From contig PTEX01000133.1 in NCBI GenBank assembly GCA_003342815.1, forward strand, positions 248,001-312,000: a stretch of DNA of 64,000 bases, written 5' to 3'. A program made the position numbers and the translations under genes. The notes beneath the pieces are model-generated. The model made no database searches, was not told the origin of the DNA, and saw only the letters and a list, made by a program, of their open reading frames with translations. How positions within the stretch are numbered: position 1 is the first letter of the stretch; every line of letters starts with the position of its first letter. This DNA comes from Eudromia elegans (taxonomy: Eukaryota; Chordata; Aves; Tinamiformes; Tinamidae). Positions 23,091 through 35,156 of the stretch are shown in pieces.

Positions 23091-26000
23091 TTTTCTTTTC
23101 CTGCTTGTGCTAAAGCTCCATGGTCTGTGCTTTAAAGCCCTCGGAGCAACGGAATTATCGATAAATTCCGTAGGAAAGGTGGAGCACAGCACAAACCCCA
23201 AACCCACCAACCTCTGGCTGCTCCTACAGAGTTTTTACTTTCCTGCAGAAAAATCCTGGGGTGAATTTGCTGGCCAAATGCAGGTATTTTTCCTCACCGC
23301 TACTTTTCATGTCCTTCCCTAGTGCCAGAGCGCAGTGATTATCTTTCACTCTTGCTCTAAGAAACCTTTAGGAAGGTGTCACTCCATCACCATGTCAATT
23401 AAGCTCCATCGCTACAAGGAACACAGGAGTCCGCTGGCCACATCATCTATTGTTCCTAAGAGAGCGAATATCCCTGGAATCCAAGCTCGGCACAGACACG
23501 ATACTTGCAGAGCAGAAACGAAGCGCATCCCTTCCCCTCTCCGCACTCTCAGACATCGTTGGGCCAATCCTGCGACGTCCTGTTAAGACAACCGCAGCAC
23601 GAAGGTACCGTGAGACGCTCTGTGTCTTGCGCGTGTCACAAGCTGAAGAGACACTTGGCATTTAGATCACACGCTCCTGCCAAGCCTAAGCAATCCCGCT
23701 GAAACGTGGCTAGAGCAACGTGCTCGCAGCCCGCAGCCCAAGGTCCTCGCTTGGAACCCATAAAACACCTACTTCAATCATCCATTTTACAACGGCACAG
23801 ACATCCATTCTTACCAGCATAAAATAAAAGGCAGCTTATTAGAGCTGCTAATACCATTCCCTTCTCTTTCCATCACCATTTAAATGTGCTGGTTGGTACT
23901 TTCTGAAGTATGTTATTGGATTACCGGAATGACAACTTCCTGCTTCATTGCTGTTGTTTTATTATATCCATGACAATCTGGAATTACTGTATTGCTCACT
24001 CTCATTAGCCCCGCTGTCGGGAAAGCCTCCTTATCCCAGCACCATCTCCCTGCTCCGGAGAAGCCTGTGACAGGGACAGCCAGGCAGGGCCGAGCGCCTC
24101 CCTGGAGTCCCGGTGGCCTCCGAGGCTCTTCCAGAACGGCAACGCTGTGGACAAAAGCAACGGAGAGCACAGGGCGGTCCCCATCGCTCCACGGAGCCAT
24201 CGAGGCCTCTGAGTATTTCCACAATAAAAACAATAAACCTGGAACTGGTTCTCACTCAGATTCAGACTGAAACCACTTTCTATCTCAATTAGACCAACAA
24301 AAAAATTATTCTCTTGCTTAGGCCAACAAACAAGCATCACATGGGAGCTTCCTTCAGCTCCCGACAGCCTTGGACCGATTTCGAAACAGTGCCCTAAAGC
24401 CCCAAGACTTGGTATCCTATTATTGCTCCCCTGAGGCCAGCCGGCTTCCCCATTAACTTCTAGCTCAAACTAATAGCACATTCATGAGCAATTTGGTAGG
24501 TGGCTGTATCTGAGTCTTTAAGCTGCTGTAGTTTTTTCCTTAGACACTATCTTTTGGCTTGACAATATGGAATTATTGAGATGACAACTCACATTAAAAG
24601 AGCCTGGGCTTTCTTAGGCAAAGACCTTTTTTTCAAACACCACTGTTACAAAATCATTCTAAACCAACTGACTTCAAGGGACAGAGTTTTGCATGATTAA
24701 AAAAAAAATACTTTTCCATTTGAATATTTTGTCCTTTTTATGAGCTTAAACAGACACTTCCACGTCAATAGCTTTTCAGCTGTGCTGTCAGATGAAGCTG
24801 CTATTCTCTATTGTTATTCTTCCACATGCTTTTCCCAGATACCAAATCTTTTGCAAATACAAATAACATTTTCTAAAATATTTCTTTCCTCCTATGTTGA
24901 CATTCGTCTTCCGTTTAAATTTGGCTCTGGACAGAAAGATGACAGCTCCACTTTCTCCTAAAGTTCTTTTCCCCCAGTCATGTCTGTTGCATTGGATAAC
25001 GCCGAGGGCAGCGATGCTGCCGCACCCCAACCCCGCTCCGCACCGGCCAGGGGCAGCAAATCACGTTCACGGGAGGAGGTGGCAGCACAGTGACACTTTG
25101 GTGGCCATTGCAAATGTCCTTCTGCCTATTTCCCAAACATTGGCCCTTGACTAGGTAAGGAAATCAACAGGCAAGTACCTCGCAATAGTCCATATGAAAA
25201 ATAAAAATATTGACATGAATAAAGCACTAAAGGAAACTTTCACAGCAAACGTGGACCTTTTATGCCTTATTGCAAGCTATTTCTAGCAGCTAATCCTGTG
25301 AAAACAGGAACAAATTATTTATGTTCTTTTAGTATTCCATAAATCAAATATTGCTTTGAGGGCTGAACTAATATTTTGAGGATTGCATATGGGATTTGGT
25401 CTGGCTTGCTCCACGCACTGCATCTCTGTCCGGTGTCATTCGAAAAGCCGAGAGATACAAAACCCAGGAAAGGAAGGAGCCTGAAATGGAGGCAGCAGGA
25501 GGAAATAATTTACAGTGATATTGCCCAGTTTGGCTTTGGACGCGAGAGTTATGAAATGTAGTTATTGTGCTTTCTGTGTGGCACTTTGCTGTTAAATGCA
25601 GATAGTGTGAATCTATCAAAAACATGTTATTTGTTTGCTTGTTTCCTTCTCCCTGCATATGAGAAGACATCAATATAGTTTAACTGCAAATATACATCCA
25701 TCTACCCTCTGCAGCCCTGTATTAAACTACAGTTTGGCAGGATATTTTTTTTAAAAAAAAGTCATATACAGCCACTTGTGTTTTAAGGAAACAGCAAAAA
25801 CAGAAGCTACAAAACTTAAATACGGCCAATCTGATTTACATCTGGGCTGACAGTCTGTAAACCATGTTACAGCAGATGGGGTCTCCGAACAGCCAAGTTA
25901 TAGCCACCTGAAAGCAGGGCTTATAAAAACACTGCCAGACCTTTAACAGGAGCTGCGCGAGCATCGAGGGCTTCTATAAACAATGTTTTATTGATTAGAA

Positions 26001-28149
26001 TAGGCAGAAACTCTGGTTATTTACAGCGGAGGTTTTCATGGTATTTACTGATGTAGCTAACGCTCAGAGGAGGAGGGAGCAGTGGCAACACGGGATGTGG
26101 TTGGGATGCAAGACGGAGCTGCTGCTGCTGCAGGGCAGCACCCAAGGAGCCCGTGGGTCCTGGCACACCCTGCCCGGTGCCTGGTGTGCGGGCGCCCCTT
26201 GCCCAGTCCATCACTTGTGCCGCACGGGGCTGAATTCCACGAGCACCCAGCGAGGAGGCCGCCGGGCCTCGAACCAGAATCTGGCTCCTGCTCGGTGAGG
26301 AATTGTCTAATATTGTCTAATATTTCTTCTCTGCAAGAAGCACACCCGGCTTCGCACGGGCGCTCGGTCCCCACTGAGCACCCACCAGGCCGCATGAACC
26401 CCAGCAACACTGATGCTAACGTGCTGGGCAATGGGAAAGCCCTGCCCTGTGCAGGGTCCGGGCAAGCCCAAGGAATCCCAGCACACACCGACCCTCCCTT
26501 GTGGGCACAGGGACGTGACAACCTGTGACAAGGACTGGCACCCCGCCAGCCTGGAGCCACTCACCCCTGCAGCCCGCGGAGTCGTCCTGCCCGTGCGGCG
26601 TCTGCAGCACCTCGGAACTGCAAGAATGAAGCTTTGTTTAATGATTTTTAATTAATTTTAATTACTTACACTTTTTTTTGGAGCGCTAGCTTAACCTCAC
26701 TGAATATCAGCCTCTCTGATCACTCTGGGACTTCCGCCAGCTTTCTCATTACAGATCAGTTCCCCTAACACTATTTGATAATGAAATGGGTTTTAAAAGA
26801 AAGGGACAGAGGAAAATATCAAATACCTTCGGCAGAGCCCCAGGGAGCTGAAAGAGGATTACGATCTGGCAGAGAGATAAAATCATAGTTTGGGGGCTTG
26901 CTTTAGGAATAAGGTATTTCGATGTTGAAGGTGTCCTACTTTTAGGAGACAAAAGTTAAGGCCTGCAAGGACTTTCCCCCTTCACAGCCTCTTCTCGCGG
27001 GCCCCCTCCTTTGGGCAAGCTCCATCCACAGATGGATCCTGTCCCATCTGTGTGCTGATCCGCATCCAGAAGAGCTCTCTGTGCCCCAAGGGCCCCGCGG
27101 GCTGCACCTCTCCTCTTGCAGGGCGCAGGTCCTGGGGGAACGGCAGCGCTGGGAGAAGTCCCTCCTTCCCGTTTGGTTTTATTAATACCACCGCTCTGCT
27201 CGGCGAGTCCAAACTTCCTCCACGTGGCTCTGATCCTACCCCAGCTGATCTCATGCCCAGTAGTCCTGGGCAAGCTTCAAAGGACCCGATGTTTGGGCTG
27301 GGTGAAGAAAGGAATCTGTAATTTTTGGATGCTCTACTGAGGCTTATCTGAACCTCGGTGCAGCCTCTAAATCTGGGCTGGAAGTCGCACAGGAGCTCAT
27401 TTCCATTAGATGTGTTTGGACTTCCAGAGCCACAGCTGGAAACTCCCTGAAAAATCCACGTCCTTTGTGGCCAGAAGAACTGGCAGAGGGAGGAGAAGAA
27501 AGGAAGCAAAAGATGTGTTTTTTACATTGCCAAAAGCATAGAAAACGGGCAAAACGTGGCCCATGTTTCTTCCAGCTCCTGCAGGAGGACGAGCTCTCGG
27601 AGCCTGCGGCAGCATCCCCAGCACGAGGGCCCTGCAGCAGCAACGTGCACCGAGCGAAGGGCAACCGCACGCTGGGAAGGGGCCATTTCCTATCCCCCTC
27701 AGGCACCGGAGGCACGTGCATAATTCATAGACCATAGATTGTATATATCTTAGGCATGAAAGTTTAAACAGACTGGTTATTACTATTGACCATCAAACGG
27801 CAATTCTCCCCCCATGTACGACAAGGACTATTGACATTCCCATATCCTTGAAAAAAGGTGGTTGATGTCCTGACATCAGCTGATCCTCACGCCCCTGGCG
27901 CGTGCAGGTGAGAAGGCACCTAGGTGTCCAAGCCAGCAAAGGGTTGAAAAGCAAGGGGCAGGTTTTAAAAATTTCTGGCTACTTTTATGACTATTGACAA
28001 AACAGGTCATTAGTACAGCATTAAAAACTCACAATTTTATGCTTTTAGACCTAATGCCCTATTGCTAAAAAATTCAGACAGGATTTTCTCTCTGCCAGAG
28101 ACAGCGAGGCCGTATTTAGCCTGGGGTACATTATTTTGCTGTTGCAACC

Positions 28150-28345
28150 CCTCTGCAACGCTGCTGTCGGTGCCGACCCTGACCCGCGGCATCTGCGCCG
28201 GGTTGTTTGTTCCTTTGCTCCTCGCCCTGAGGCTTTTCCGCGCACTGGAGCCGGCGAGAGGAGGGGAAGGTCGGACACATCCGCGATGCGGATGAGCCGG
28301 AGCAGAGGACGGAGACGGGGTGCAGACCCGGGGGGCTCTGTGAAG
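28150..28345. other. CpG-rich patch
   Basis: About 195 GC-rich bases with frequent CpG, next to an A/T-rich block ending near 28130. Frames are open on both strands with no recognisable product. No TATA-like or start-site evidence. Confidence 0.5.
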
Positions 28346-30829
28346 TGCAGAACAGCCCCACGTTAGCGGGTTCTGCATGGCTCAGCGCTCCGGGCTCCCG
28401 CTCCGGGTCTTGGTGCCATTTGGAGCTTGCAGCCTCACAAGGATGAGGCTTTTTATAAGTTTTCATAAGGAGCAGCAGCTAATACTCAGATAGGGAAGCT
28501 GATTTTTCTTCTCTCTGCAGCCTTTAAGAAAATTAAATTCATGCCCAATGGGCCTAAACACACTAGGTAGCACTGAAGTGCAAAATTGAGCTAATATCCC
28601 TCTGATGTTTAAACAGTACTTGCGATATTTTTCTGTCAGTCTAGAAGAGGCTCCAAAGCTTCTGGAACTGCTGTCACACGAGTGATGTTTGAAGGAAAAG
28701 AAGGGGAAAATGTATTTGTCTATGGTAGGGAGTGCTCTGGATACCACAGCAATGCCAGGAGATTCCTCTGTTTCCACCTGCATATTCAAGTGAACCATGC
28801 ACTCCGTTACTGCAACCAGCTCAAAAACCAGCGGCGGGTCTGCAGAATTCCCTTTCAGGACACACATGGATAGGACAGGATCAAACGGTACCGAATATCT
28901 TGCACCCTGAGCCGGTCTGTGAGTTCTCCCCACGGAGAAGCAAACACGCAGCCTCTATCAACAGGATCAAGGATCTTGGGCCATTCTAACCCACTCTTCA
29001 TCTCGCTTAGAGGAACCAGAGACACCCTTCCTATTGCCAGCGTTGGAAAAAGAACAAAAGAAAACAAAAAAACAACAACAAAAACAAAGAAAACAGAACC
29101 CACTGAAAAGCAAACAGGAGCTATCAAAAAAGGTGGACACAACCTAGAGAGAAGAGGAAGAGTGTGAAGGGTTATCGGCTTCATTCTACCTGCTGCCGGT
29201 TCCAGCACACATGGGAAAAACGTTTCTTTCCCTCTCTAACGCCTGCACGGAGCGAATGGAGAACAGATGTAAGCCGGGCACTGCCGACTCCAGCAGCTAA
29301 AAGACAACCACAGGCAGAAAACGGAGCTGCTGCTAACACGCAGCTCTCACTCGGGATGCTCAGTTTAGCTACCGGGGAAAAAAAGGATGGAAAACCGAAG
29401 TCCTGACAGCAGCGCTCTCTTGCCGCAGAGCTGCTGACTCAAGCACTGCACAGTTCCTTGCAGACGTACGTAGAAACGTTTAAAGGCTCAATTTGAGCCA
29501 TTTGTTTTTCATTTTTGAGCTCTCATTAAAATAATCTGTCCTGATTGTCTGCGGGAGCTATTTTTTCGCTCTTCTAAACGGTTGCAAAAGGCAGCACCGA
29601 CAAGAAAAGGAGAATCAACCCTGTTCAACCTGTGACTCATCAAATCCGGAGCCTGCAGCTTCACAAGGGGACGAGGCCACCGGCCCGGCGCCGTGTGTCG
29701 GTGGCACGGGCCGGGCGAGGGGCAGCGTCCCGCCTTGCTCTCCGGGAGCTCTCCGGGAGCAGGGGGCTCCACCAGGACGTGCAACCAACACGACGAAGAG
29801 GCGGGTTTGCTGTTCCTGACTGGGTAACGGGCAATAACCAAAGAAGAGGGATTTATCAGGAGCTAAAAAACAACCTGAGTCACGCGAGGCACAAAAGCTC
29901 CCCCAAACACTCACACGGGGGGGTCACTACCGTTTTTCTTCTTCAGCACTGCAGCACCAAGGGTTTTCCAATTGCACCGTTTCCTCCCATCCTCTCTCTA
30001 CAAAGGGGCAGAAACACCTCCTGTTGCAGCACCGCGCCACAAGGAAACTGTTCTTTGGGCATCTACATGTTCCTGCCATTGACATTTTTAAAGCCATGAA
30101 AAAGGATTTTTAATTGGCTGAAACGGTGATCGCCATAACAACTGGCTAATGAACCATCTGTTAGCATATGTAATATTTATTTATCCGTTTAAAACACCCA
30201 GCAGAGGACCAGGCCTGGTTGCTTTTCAAGGACGGTGACAGCTCACGCCCCCGTGCAGATGGGCAGAGACGCGGGCGAGGGGGTTTTATGGCGCGCGGGG
30301 ATGAAGGGCTGCGAGGAGGAGGAGGAAGAGCGGGGAAGCGGCTGCCGTTGCTCCGTGCCGGGGTGCTCGTCCTTCACCGTCGCCTCTGGCCGAGGAGGCA
30401 GCCCCTGCACACGCGCCTGGGCAGGGAAGCCCACGTTGGAGAGGAAAAACACACCGTGATGGGAGGTCCCTTCAGTAAGAGGCCTCTGTCACAAGGAACC
30501 AGCATTGGCCTTTTGTCCAAAAAGGGGTCTCACCGGCCTCCTCTTGGCTCCAGCAGCGACCTGCAAGAGACCCGTCTTGTCCCTCGGCCCTTGTTCCCAC
30601 CCGGATCTAAGGCCATTCATCTTCCCCGCTCTGTTCACACGCGTCGAGGCAATAAACCCTCATCATTTCCTAAGAGAGTCCAGGCCTGCAGTTCCCCCTT
30701 CATGAATTTAACACAACGTCGCTTGAGATTTAATGTCGATAGATATATTTTTAGATTGTTGAGAAGGAGCAAAAGGAAGCCGAGAAAGGCCCCTCTGCAG
30801 AAGCCCCATGCATATGCAATAGGAGCCTA

Positions 30830-31500
30830 ATTGCCCCTCTTTAGAAACTAATCACTCTGGATTTTACAAGCTGCATTAGAGAACCTGACATGCTTATTTT
30901 TCCTTTTATTATGTTTGTAAGCAGTGATCCTATTGAAAAGAAAAATCAAACCCTATTTTTACTAGTCACAACCATCTCCCTTTTTATTTCTGCCTGCTTT
31001 ATTTTATTTTCCTTTCTTTCTATCAGTTGAATAGAGCAGCATTTTCGTGTGTATTAATTGCCCTGTAAAATGCCCTCAAAGTCATTAGAATTCCCCATTC
31101 AAAACTATTATCTGTGCCATTATGCCTTTGCATTATATTTATTTAAATGTGCCTCTTCTGAATTAGCTTATTTTTAACAGCTAGCCATGCCTGAAATATT
31201 GTTCCAGGCCAAGCTGTTCCCAAATCTTTATTTCTTTTTTACGATAACTTCATGTAAGCTTTTGATGCTTTATCCTGTGCAAAATCACAGTTTTTGGCTT
31301 TTAACCCTCCTTCTTTTTCCTTTTCTATGCCAGACAGATAGGTAAATTGGGGACATTTCTGGTAAACCCACAAGACTTCCCTCCGTGCAAGCTGCAAGGT
31401 TTACAGCTGCGGTGCATGGCTGTCACTCTGATTTAAATCTGTTTTGATTGCAGAGCTGATTAAAAAACTGTTTGCCTCCATAATAATGCAAAGTTGCGCT
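30830..31500. promoter_or_regulatory. Long A/T-rich candidate regulatory block
   Basis: The longest uniform A/T-rich, almost CpG-free stretch of the left half (about 670 bases), without long open frames or transposon signatures. Motifs include GTATTAATTGCCC, CATTATATTTATTTAAATG, GAATTAGC, CTGATTAAAAAACTG and CCATAATAATGCAAAG. A GC-rich, CpG-bearing sequence begins right after it. The low-CpG, low-repeat, motif-rich character is what deeply conserved enhancers usually show, but conservation itself cannot be seen here. Confidence 0.38.
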
Positions 31501-31967
31501 CTCTGCTCCCAAAATATCCACGCACGATTTCCAGCCGTGCCGAGAGGTCCCTGACGAGATTCATCACCCTGCGCCGAGGGGCCTCAAGCCTGGGGTTTTG
31601 AAGGCTCTCGAGTGCACCCTTTGCAGCAGCATTTGCTACCCCAGGTGCTGCTTCTCTAGATTATCCTTGGCCTGAACCCAAGGGCCTCCTGGAAATGGGA
31701 AGGCCATTTTCCATCCAACCTTCCCGGCCTCCTGCTCGGAGCATCCCGGTGCACGCGACCCGCTCCGCTCCCGCCCGCTCCTCACCGCTTGCTCACAGTA
31801 ATTAGACCAGCCGCTCCGTGTCTGCCTTCATTAACTGACACCCATAATTACCCACGGGTTGCCTGTCTCACGAGGAAACACCCGGGTGCAGCCCATGAGA
31901 CCCGGCCGCAGCTCTCGGCTCCCCTCTCCCTTCGCCATTCCCGATAGATCCGCTCTGCTCCGGGGAT

Positions 31968-32007
31968 GTCCCTAGGGAAAACGTCCCTAGGGAAAACGTC
32001 CCCAGGA
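31968..32007 (+). repeat. 15-base tandem repeat, 2.6 copies
   Basis: GTCCCTAGGGAAAAC occurs at 31968-31982 and 31983-31997, followed by a diverged partial third copy (GTCCCCAGGA). The unit contains the palindrome TCCCTAGGGA. Confidence 0.92.
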
Positions 32008-32317
32008 GCGTTCTCAAGTGGCACACGTTGCCCACGGCCACCGTCCTGCCTGCTCGGCACAGCGCCCCGTTTACAGGCACGACATTTACAGGCAGAGAGG
32101 AGAAGCGGCCCGGAGCGCGTGGGCTGCAATGCACAAGCAGCACCGAGCTTTCCTGAGCAGCTCCATTGTAAAGCAGGATCTCTGACGATCGCCTAAGTGG
32201 GAGGGAATGGAGCACACTTATTTTTTATAAACATCTTTTCCACGGAGCATCAGCGAAATCTCTGAATTTCACTCACATCCCTCATAAAAGTTCCTCTGAA
32301 TATTTCAGAGAGAAACC

Positions 32318-32487
32318 CGTGCCCAGACCCGGTCTGCTCCATCCTTCCTCACGTCCTTGGCCAGCTCCGGCAGCTCGCGGGCCACCAAGGCCCTTGGCGG
32401 GAGCACCGGGACCGGCCTCGGTGAGCAGGGATCGGTGCCGGCCGCGTTCCCCGCGCTGACCCCGGCGGCCGCCGCAGGACTCGCATG
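32318..32487. other. CpG-rich patch
   Basis: About 170 bases of very high GC with many CpG, including GGTGCCGGCCGCGTTCCCCG-type sequence near 32435-32455. Bounded by A/T-rich sequence on both sides. No recognisable coding content; short frames overlap on the minus strand. Confidence 0.55.
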
Positions 32488-32653
32488 AAACAACCACCCC
32501 CATCGGCACGGAGCAGGATATCGATCCGCAGATTTCACTGACATTTACAAATAAATGATGTATTGCAGTTTTCATTTTGCGAGCTGGGCTGACCCTCACG
32601 GCCTTTACATAATTTACTTTTGATTAAAGAAGTGCTTTGACGCAGAGAACTTT

Positions 32654-32677
32654 AAAAAAAAAAAAAAAGAAAAAAAA
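32654..32677. repeat. A15-G-A8 tract
   Basis: Adenine tract interrupted by a single G. No retroposed body or flanking direct repeat was noticed. Confidence 0.93.
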
Positions 32678-32999
32678 TCAATGGGTTTATGAGACCAGCT
32701 CTAAAACAATGTGTTACAGAAGAAAAAAAGCAGCGCGATGCTTTGACGAGGTTCATTTTTAAGCGTGATGGCTAAAGACATTTTGGAGGTCAACAGCTTC
32801 TCTACTTAGCTGGGAGCTAAGACAATATCCACGGGTTTCAGACCCATGGGGGCTGGGGCCCGGCGCCAGCAGCAGGTTCAGCAGCGAGCGCCCGTTCTGC
32901 TGGGTCTCCGCTGGGCTATTCATGCACGGGCACCAGTAACTCGCACGAGGACGCAAAGGAGAAGCAGGTGCCACTGTTTGCTTCCACACAGTTAAATAT

Positions 33000-33290
33000 T
33001 TAGCTGCGAAAACACGATATTTGGGGTGCAGTGTAAATAATGTCTACTGTAACTAGTGGAAAAATAACTTCTCTGGTTTCAGAGAAAACGCTTTTGCATT
33101 AGCTAATGCAGTGCCATATGTTCATTAAAAAGCCATAACGTGCAAAATAATTGTGACTGCAAGATAAAGCAATAATCTGGTTAGCTATATCCAAAAATAT
33201 TTTTTTGGCAACTGAACTGTGCGCATCATACATAATTAATGACTGTTCTTGCAATTAGTATGCCTTTGCATAAAGGAAGCAATCACAACC
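33000..33290. promoter_or_regulatory. Candidate regulatory block with a 16-base TAAT palindrome
   Basis: A/T-rich and CpG-poor. At 33095-33110 it has the perfect palindrome TGCATTAGCTAATGCA, two inverted homeodomain-type ATTAGC/GCTAAT cores flanked by ATGCA half-octamers. A near copy (TGCATAGCTAATGCA) lies at 44471-44485. Further cores include TTAGCTATATCC, CATAATTAATGAC and GCAATTAGTATGCC. This is a good candidate homeodomain/POU-bound element, by motif only. Confidence 0.38.
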
Positions 33291-33782
33291 TGTTTGCACT
33301 CGGGAAGCACGAGCAAAACCCCTGCTTCTTTTCATGCTTCCTCCTGGTCATCCACGCCACTCGCCGCTAGCACAACCTGAGAAAACCTGCAAGGAACCCA
33401 CAAGATGCTGTGAGTGATGGTGCCATTGCAGAGCAAGGACACGCATGGGGACCCCCGTTTGCCTCCTCGTACCTTAAAAGTGTAGGGAAAAGAAAGGAAA
33501 GAAGATGGGGAGAAAGAAGGCAGCCGTGGGTGCCCCCGTCGTGGCACCTCCTGGCCCCGCGAGGCCCCTGCGCTGGCATAGGTTGCTGCACTTGGGGCAT
33601 GAGGGGGAGACAACATCCGAGCCTGGATGCACAGAGGGAGGATCAAGGACCCTGCGATACTCCAGCTGATGGAAAAGTTGCTTTTGCCGTCAGTGGGCAC
33701 AAGATGGAGTCCCAGAAAGCGCTAAGCGCTGCAGAGAGCTCCTGGGAGCCGCAAAGGAGCCGCGCGGCCCCCGCCTGCCCCC

Positions 33783-33850
33783 AAAGCCCCGACCGCCCCG
33801 AGGATCGGTATCCCACAAAGCCCCGACCGCCCCGAGGATCCGTATCCCAC
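33783..33850 (+). repeat. 34-base tandem duplication
   Basis: Two abutting 34-base copies, 33783-33816 and 33817-33850, each starting AAAGCCCCGACC and ending TATCCCAC. They differ at one base (GGATCGG versus GGATCCG). Such similarity implies a recent duplication. Confidence 0.95.
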
Positions 33851-35102
33851 AAACTCTGTCCCGATGCTGAGAAAAGGCAGAGCTATTTGTAATCCACCTC
33901 CTTCGCCAGACACGATTACAAAAGACAACACAAACCCCCAGAAATACATGCATAAATTCAAATAAATAAAAACGCAGTGGCACCGCCTGATCTGAGGGAA
34001 AACAATCAACTGTGAGTCAGTTTATTCAATCTGCCTAATAGAAGAAGGTTGCAAACATCTCACTGTTTATTCTATGATTTCCCCCCCCCTCTTTTTTGGC
34101 AACAGTAAAAACAAATAATGCAGAACCACTTGCTATTCAATTTGAGGTCTGAATAAACCAGAAGAAATGAAAACTCATGGGGAAAGGGGAGGAGATATTT
34201 AGTCCAGAGTCTTTTTGCACACATTCCCATCAGACTTGCTCTTTGCAAACCTTGTGTCCGCAGAGCTCCTGTGGCAGTGGAGGGGTTTACAGGAAGGAAG
34301 AAGGGACAAGGCAGATCCCTCGTTAGACCCCGCTTTGCTGGCTGCAAACCCGGGCTCACCTCCAGACTTGCACCTTTGGGAAGGTGCCCCCTTTGACACC
34401 GGCGGCAGGACCCGCCTCGGGGGTGGCCGCACGTGCTCAGAAGCCACAAGGTTTATTCCAGGGTTTTCAAAACGTGCCTTGCAGTGAGGGACTCCTGGAG
34501 ATCAACCTGATCAGCTTATCAAAGGGGAGATTAGGAAGCATCTTGGCCGTGCTGCTTAAACACCTTCACGGGGAGAACGCACCAGGTACCAAGTATTTTT
34601 TTAACCGATGCAGAAAGGTGTGACAGAAGCCAGCAAAGGCCAAACAAACCAAAAAGGGGCAGAGTTAATTTGTCCAAGTAGTTAACCACCCTCGCATTAA
34701 GAAACAAACAGCGCTGGGCTCTGCTCCTTGGAGACTGCCCGTGGAGAACAAGTACTTTCTAACAGAGATGCGGCCGTCAAAAGATCAGCTATGGGACCTA
34801 ACACAGACAACGCTGATAACACAGTCTGCCAAAGCCCTTCTGCAAAGCAGACTTTGTCAATAAAAAAAGCATCTCATAAGAAAAATACTCACTTCATGTC
34901 CAGCGCTCAGTAGAACCTAATCCAAAACTCAAGGAAAGCCAGGGATAGGTTTGCACCCCTCTGCCATCCCAGTGAGGTTAACTGGAAGCTACGCTCGTTA
35001 ATGGCTTTGCTGGGCAGGGCCCCCTCCTGCGGGTGCCCCAGGGGGGCTGTGGGGCTGCGGCTCCGTGACACGTTACACGACGGGCGCGTGGCCTCGCCGG
35101 GT

Positions 35103-35156
35103 GGCATCCGTGGTGCCCAGCACCCTACTGGCATCCGTGGTGCCCAGCACCCCCCT
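35103..35156 (+). repeat. 27-base tandem duplication
   Basis: Two copies of a 27-base unit starting GGCATCCGTGGTGCCCAGCA, at 35103-35129 and 35130-35156, differing in two bases near the end; a third start (GGCATCCCCG) follows at 35157. GC-rich, of slippage origin. Confidence 0.92.

Larger units (their letters stand above)
22202..30829. other. Non-coding interval, alternating GC-rich and A/T-rich
   Basis: No gene or named transposon seen. A/T-rich blocks: 22555-22665 (AATTATTAATTGCAG), 22905-23090, 23760-24000, 24430-24970, 25150-25900, 26620-26960 (TTTTTAATTAATTTTAATTAC), 27740-28130 and 30090-30200. GC-rich patches: 22230-22420, 26100-26290, 27590-27720, 28150-28345, 29640-29770 and 30236-30430. 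T8A8, a perfect 16-base palindrome, lies at 25745-25760. A 203-codon frame (30219-30830) and a 217-codon frame (21898-22551) resemble no protein. Confidence 0.55.

Noticed and set aside
25745-25760. T8A8 palindrome
   Set aside because: Two adjoining homopolymer runs in A/T-rich DNA; no reason to read more into it.
30219-30830. 203-codon plus-strand frame
   Set aside because: Arg/Gly/Pro-rich translation from a CpG-rich patch, no family resemblance, and overlapping frames on the same and opposite strands.
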